Below, in pieces: positions 4,912-5,826 of a stretch of 5,826 nt of DNA; the stretch's first letter is position 1; the number at the start of each line of letters is the position of its first letter. A program made the translations under genes and the position numbers. The DNA lies in contig JALOTR010000212.1 in assembly GCA_025457805.1 (NCBI GenBank), forward strand, positions 1 through 5,826, in the 5' to 3' direction. The notes under the pieces were generated by a model. It did no database searches, had not been told where the DNA came from, and worked only from the letters and a program-made list of their open reading frames with translations. Source of the stretch: Akkermansiaceae bacterium. Its GTDB lineage: Bacteria; Verrucomicrobiota; Verrucomicrobiia; Verrucomicrobiales; Akkermansiaceae.

Positions 4912-5826
4912 TCATGCCGGTCCGCGGTCCACATCGATGCGGAAGGGGCGGCCGCGGAGGCGGGCGTTGCGGGTGCGCTCCATGACTTGATCGACGAGGC
5001 TCTGCGGCACATCGACGAGGGAATGTTTGGGAAACAAAGTGATGCGTCCCAGGCAGCCATCGGGCAGGCCAGCCTCGCGATAAAGCATGCCGACGATTTC
5101 CTTGGCCATCACGCCGTGGGTCTTGCCGAGGGAGAGGAACATGCGGGTCATGCCGTCTTCCTGCGGGATGGGGCCGCGTTCGAATTTCGGCTTTGGACCA
5201 CGCTCGTCGCGTTGCGGGCGATCGCCCCGATCTTCGCGCTGCGGCCGCTCATTTGCCACACGCTCGCGCCGGGCGGGGCGCTCGGGTTCGCGGTCTTCTT
5301 CGATCAATGATCCCTCGCGGCCACTCGATTCGCGCAGCATGGTGGCAAGCGCTCCGGCAATGTCGGTGGGTGTATGACCTTGTTCCAGCAAACGGTCGAT
5401 GTTGTCCTGATAGGCATCGAATTTCCCGGTTTCGAGACGTTCCTTGAGCGTGTCGAAAATCAAATCCGCACGGCGGCCTTCCACTTGCTCGACAGACGGG
5501 ATGCGCTCGCGGCGGATGACCTGGCGGGTATATCTTTCGATGGATTGCAGCCGATAGATATCACGTCCATACACAAAACTCACAGCGCGCCCCGAACGCC
5601 CGGCACGACCGGTGCGGCCGATGCGGTGCACGTAGTCTTCCGGGTCGGTGGGGAGGTCGTAATTGAAGACAATATCAATTTCATCGATGTCCAAACCACG
5701 CGCCGCCACATCGGTGGCCACCAGCAACTCGACGGATCCCTCGCGGAAACGCTTGAGCACGCGTTCGCGCATCTGCTGGGTCATGTCGCCGTGCAAGCGG
5801 TCTGCTGCATATCCGCGATTCACCAA
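4912..5826 (-). CDS. DEAD-box RNA helicase, DeaD/CsdA-like, C-terminal part (5' end beyond right edge)
   Basis: About 304 residues are present, covering the second RecA-like domain and the C-terminal region of an ATP-dependent RNA helicase that acts in ribosome assembly, mRNA decay or cold adaptation. Visible helicase motifs are [14 protein letters not shown] (11-24 of the fragment), motif [14 protein letters not shown] (36-48) and motif [17 protein letters not shown] (65-79). Residues about 112-168 form a helical region. Residues about 169-225 are a low-complexity Arg/Glu/Asp/Pro linker with an imperfect repeat of the type [10 protein letters not shown] DbpA-type RNA-binding domain follows at about 226-298 ([37 protein letters not shown]), the arrangement seen in DeaD/CsdA and DbpA. 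The missing 5' part should hold the Q motif, Walker A and DEAD box; the TTG at the very edge is an internal codon, not the start. The stop (4914-4912) directly abuts the heptamer repeat block. Assignment to DeaD rather than another DbpA-domain helicase is tentative. Confidence 0.93.
   Translation of the reverse strand: MVNRGYAADRLHGDMTQQMRERVLKRFREGSVELLVATDVAARGLDIDEIDIVFNYDLPTDPEDYVHRIGRTGRAGRSGRAVSFVYGRDIYRLQSIERYTRQVIRRERIPSVEQVEGRRADLIFDTLKERLETGKFDAYQDNIDRLLEQGHTPTDIAGALATMLRESSGREGSLIEEDREPERPARRERVANERPQREDRGDRPQRDERGPKPKFERGPIPQEDGMTRMFLSLGKTHGVMAKEIVGMLYREAGLPDGCLGRITLFPKHSLVDVPQSLVDQVMERTRNARLRGRPFRIDVDRGPA

Noticed and set aside
4846..5310. 154-codon plus-strand open frame starting in the repeat block
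   Set aside because: It is antisense to the helicase RNA-binding domain and linker, with repeat-derived residues at its start.
5150..5320. Tandem DNA repeat in the helicase linker
   Set aside because: The repetition is at the protein level (imperfect [13 protein letters not shown] units); the DNA copies are too diverged to call a repeat element.

Overview
The window is about 60% G+C by eye, and its genes are closely packed. It looks like a stretch of ordinary bacterial chromosome. Protein style (a secreted PpiC-type isomerase with a proline/alanine-rich linker, a DeaD-like helicase with an Arg/Glu-rich linker) and the near absence of convincing Shine-Dalgarno sequences suggest a Verrucomicrobiota-type organism (Luteolibacter/Akkermansiaceae-like). 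That placement is an impression from family resemblance, not a database result. I see no phage, transposon, CRISPR, tRNA or rRNA sequence.

Layout. On the minus strand, 1-1414 holds two co-directional genes. The first transcribed is a secreted SurA/PpiC-type peptidyl-prolyl isomerase (344-1414). About 50 bp downstream lies the N-terminal part of an unrecognised membrane-anchored protein that runs off the left edge (1-293). A 181-bp divergent intergenic region (1415-1595) separates these from a plus-strand run: an AI-2E-family (PerM/YdiK-like) seven-helix transporter (1596-2915), a cytoplasmic serine hydrolase of the beta-lactamase/esterase fold that overlaps it by 29 bp (2887-4023), and purC, SAICAR synthetase of purine biosynthesis (4084-4821). 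A DEAD-box RNA helicase with a DbpA-type RNA-binding domain (4912-5826, cut by the right edge) converges on purC.

The most unusual element is a heptamer repeat block at 4788-4911. It fills the whole purC-helicase junction and also encodes the last ten residues of PurC. Its left half is GATTNNN units and its right half is the inverted form, AATCNNN, so it can fold back on itself. purC also has a well-spaced promoter whose predicted start site falls on the ATG, suggesting a leaderless mRNA. The left-edge gene shows a similar near-leaderless arrangement.

The transporter and hydrolase are probably translationally coupled. The isomerase and the left-edge gene may be co-transcribed, and both look exported or membrane-anchored. 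I found no convincing new multi-gene system. The repeat block and the leaderless signals are the items worth a second look.
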